Positions 63,141 through 64,000 of a stretch of 64,000 bases of DNA are shown here, piece after piece; position 1 is the first letter of the stretch; each line of letters opens with the position of its first letter. This DNA is from Nocardia brasiliensis IFM 10847. GTDB taxonomy: Bacteria; Actinomycetota; Actinomycetes; Mycobacteriales; Mycobacteriaceae. The position numbers and the translations under genes are program-made. The DNA lies in assembly GCF_000710915.1 (NCBI RefSeq), contig NZ_BAUA01000100.1, forward strand, positions 1 through 64,000. The letters run 5' to 3'. The notes under the pieces are model-generated. The model saw only the letters and a list, made by a program, of their open reading frames with translations. It was not told the origin of the DNA and did no database searches.

Positions 63141-63532
63141 CGCGCACGTTCCGCCATTCTGCGCGCGTGTCGTTCGACGGACACGTGCGCGGCAGAACAA
63201 GACGTGCGCCGCGGGACAGGATGTGCGCGGTAGGACGGCACGCGCACGTTTCGTCGTCCCGCGCGCGTGTCACTCGACAAACACGTGCGCGGCGGGACAA
63301 GACGTGCGCAGCAGAACAAGACGTGCGCGGCGGGACAGGACGTGCGCGGCGGAACAAGACGTGCGCAGCGGGACAGGATGTGCGCGGCAGGACGGCGCGC
63401 GCACGTTTCGTCGTCCCGCGCGCGTGTCAATCGACAGCCACGTGCGCGGCGGGGCGGCGCGCACGTTTCGTTTTCCCGCGCGCGTGTCACTCGACAAACA
63501 CGTGCGCGGCAGAACAAGACGTGCGTGGCGGG
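63141..63532. repeat. Nested tandem repeat array of two unit types
   Basis: The array has twelve copies of a 19-bp unit (typical ACGTGCGCGGCGGGACAAG, varying at several fixed positions) in groups of 3, 6, 1 and 2, each group preceded by one of four copies of a unit of about 42 bp (beginning CGCGCACGTTTCGTCGTCCC). The longer unit contains CGCGCACGT and GTCCCGC, the reverse complements of ACGTGCGCG and GCGGGAC in the short unit, so opposite orientations are present and hairpins can form. Spacing is regular and there are no unique spacers, so it is not CRISPR. It lies between two minus-strand genes. Confidence 0.85.
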
Positions 63533-63564
63533 CGGGAAGGGTGCGGCGGGTCAGCTCGGGGGCG

Positions 63565-64000
63565 TCAGCGGGCGGTGTCCAGTTGGAAGGTGCGGGTTGC
63601 GTCGAGGTAGATGCCGCGCTGGGATTGGCGCGAGGGGGGCGGCAGCTGCGAGACCAGTTGATCCAGGGACGTGGTCGCGCCGACCACCCGGGTGCCCGCG
63701 ACGATGAAATCGGCGACCGCGCGCCGGATGTGGTTGGGGGAGGTGACCACCACCGCGCTGGTCGCGCCGACATCGCGCAACATCTTGGTGGCGAACAACG
63801 CGTTCTGCACAGTCGAACCGGCCCGGTTCTCCACGTGGATGCGGGTCGGCGGTACTCCGTGCCCGATCAGCCAACCGGCCATGGCGTCGGCCTCGGCGAT
63901 CCCGTTCTGCGGGTTGCCGCCGGTGACCACGATCGGCGACAACGGCGCCGCGATCGACTGCAGCCAGGCCGCGATCAGGCGGTTCACCAGTTCGGGGCGC
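63565..64000 (-). CDS. DUF218 (YdcF-like) protein, N-terminus cut off by the window
   Basis: The visible 144 residues run from the window edge (RPELVNRLIAAWLQ) to a stop at 63565. VVTGGNPQNGIAEADAMAGWLIGHGVP, then HVENRAGSTVQNALFATK and VVVTSPNHIRRA are typical of YdcF/ElyC-type DUF218 proteins, which act on envelope or cell-wall lipids or on nucleotides. No start can be assigned because the frame continues past base 64000. Confidence 0.82.
   Translation of the reverse strand, partial: RPELVNRLIAAWLQSIAAPLSPIVVTGGNPQNGIAEADAMAGWLIGHGVPPTRIHVENRAGSTVQNALFATKMLRDVGATSAVVVTSPNHIRRAVADFIVAGTRVVGATTSLDQLVSQLPPPSRQSQRGIYLDATRTFQLDTAR

Noticed and set aside
63141-63532. CRISPR array
   Set aside because: Units are directly adjacent without unique spacers, vary in sequence, and no cas gene is present.

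Overview
The window is a GC-rich actinobacterial chromosome segment. Gene content points to Nocardia or a close relative in the Mycobacteriales: a mycobacterial-order recC-recB-recD cluster, an antigen-85-type esterase, P450s with a ferredoxin, many TetR regulators, MmpL and PapA-like proteins, and an nlt-type beta-lactone operon of the kind known from Nocardia. No rRNA, tRNA, CRISPR array, insertion sequence or prophage was recognised. Genes are dense, many start with GTG, several overlap by ATGA, and several look leaderless. All calls come from reading motifs by eye; no database search was run.

Layout. 0-5 kb: a cut-off secreted protein, type II NADH dehydrogenase, a CYP136-like P450 and a secreted beta-lactamase-fold protein. 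5.6-6.8 kb: a membrane GGDEF protein with an apparent 1-base insertion near its start; its intact paralogue is at 22.3 kb. 7-16 kb: recC, recB, recD. 16.0-18.8 kb: a small sigma factor followed by a methylguanine-DNA methyltransferase, a 2OG-Fe(II) oxygenase, a stand-alone Ada-type zinc domain and a second methyltransferase. Two near-identical promoter-like sites with the same 14-nt internal spacing lie in front of the sigma gene and in front of the last gene, so this looks like a self-regulated alkylation-repair regulon. 18.8-24.3 kb: an antigen-85-like esterase, a TetR-P450-ferredoxin unit with a clear promoter and operator, and an SDR. 24.5-37 kb: a Ser/Thr kinase, exported proteins, an XRE regulator, a two-component system, peptidase- and RsiV-like lipoproteins, a LysE exporter and an archaeal/eukaryotic-type prolyl-tRNA synthetase.

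37-48.4 kb: divergent DJ-1/MocR and LysR/MFS pairs with palindromic control regions, an S1/P1 nuclease, an epimerase, a frameshifted gene, a desaturase, a nucleotidyltransferase and a CPYC flavoprotein. 48.5-56.8 kb: a tightly packed minus-strand operon with two thiolase-fold proteins (one with the active-site Cys, one without), a beta-lactone synthetase, a small membrane protein, an OleD-type reductase, a PapA-like acyltransferase and an MMPL exporter. No OleB is present, so the expected product is a long-chain beta-lactone of the nocardiolactone type, possibly acylated and exported. 57.2-62.3 kb: two TetR-controlled redox units (a ferredoxin-domain-less reductase; an aldehyde dehydrogenase plus SDR). 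62.3-64 kb: a PrmC-like methyltransferase, a 0.4-kb nested repeat array and a DUF218 protein cut by the window end.
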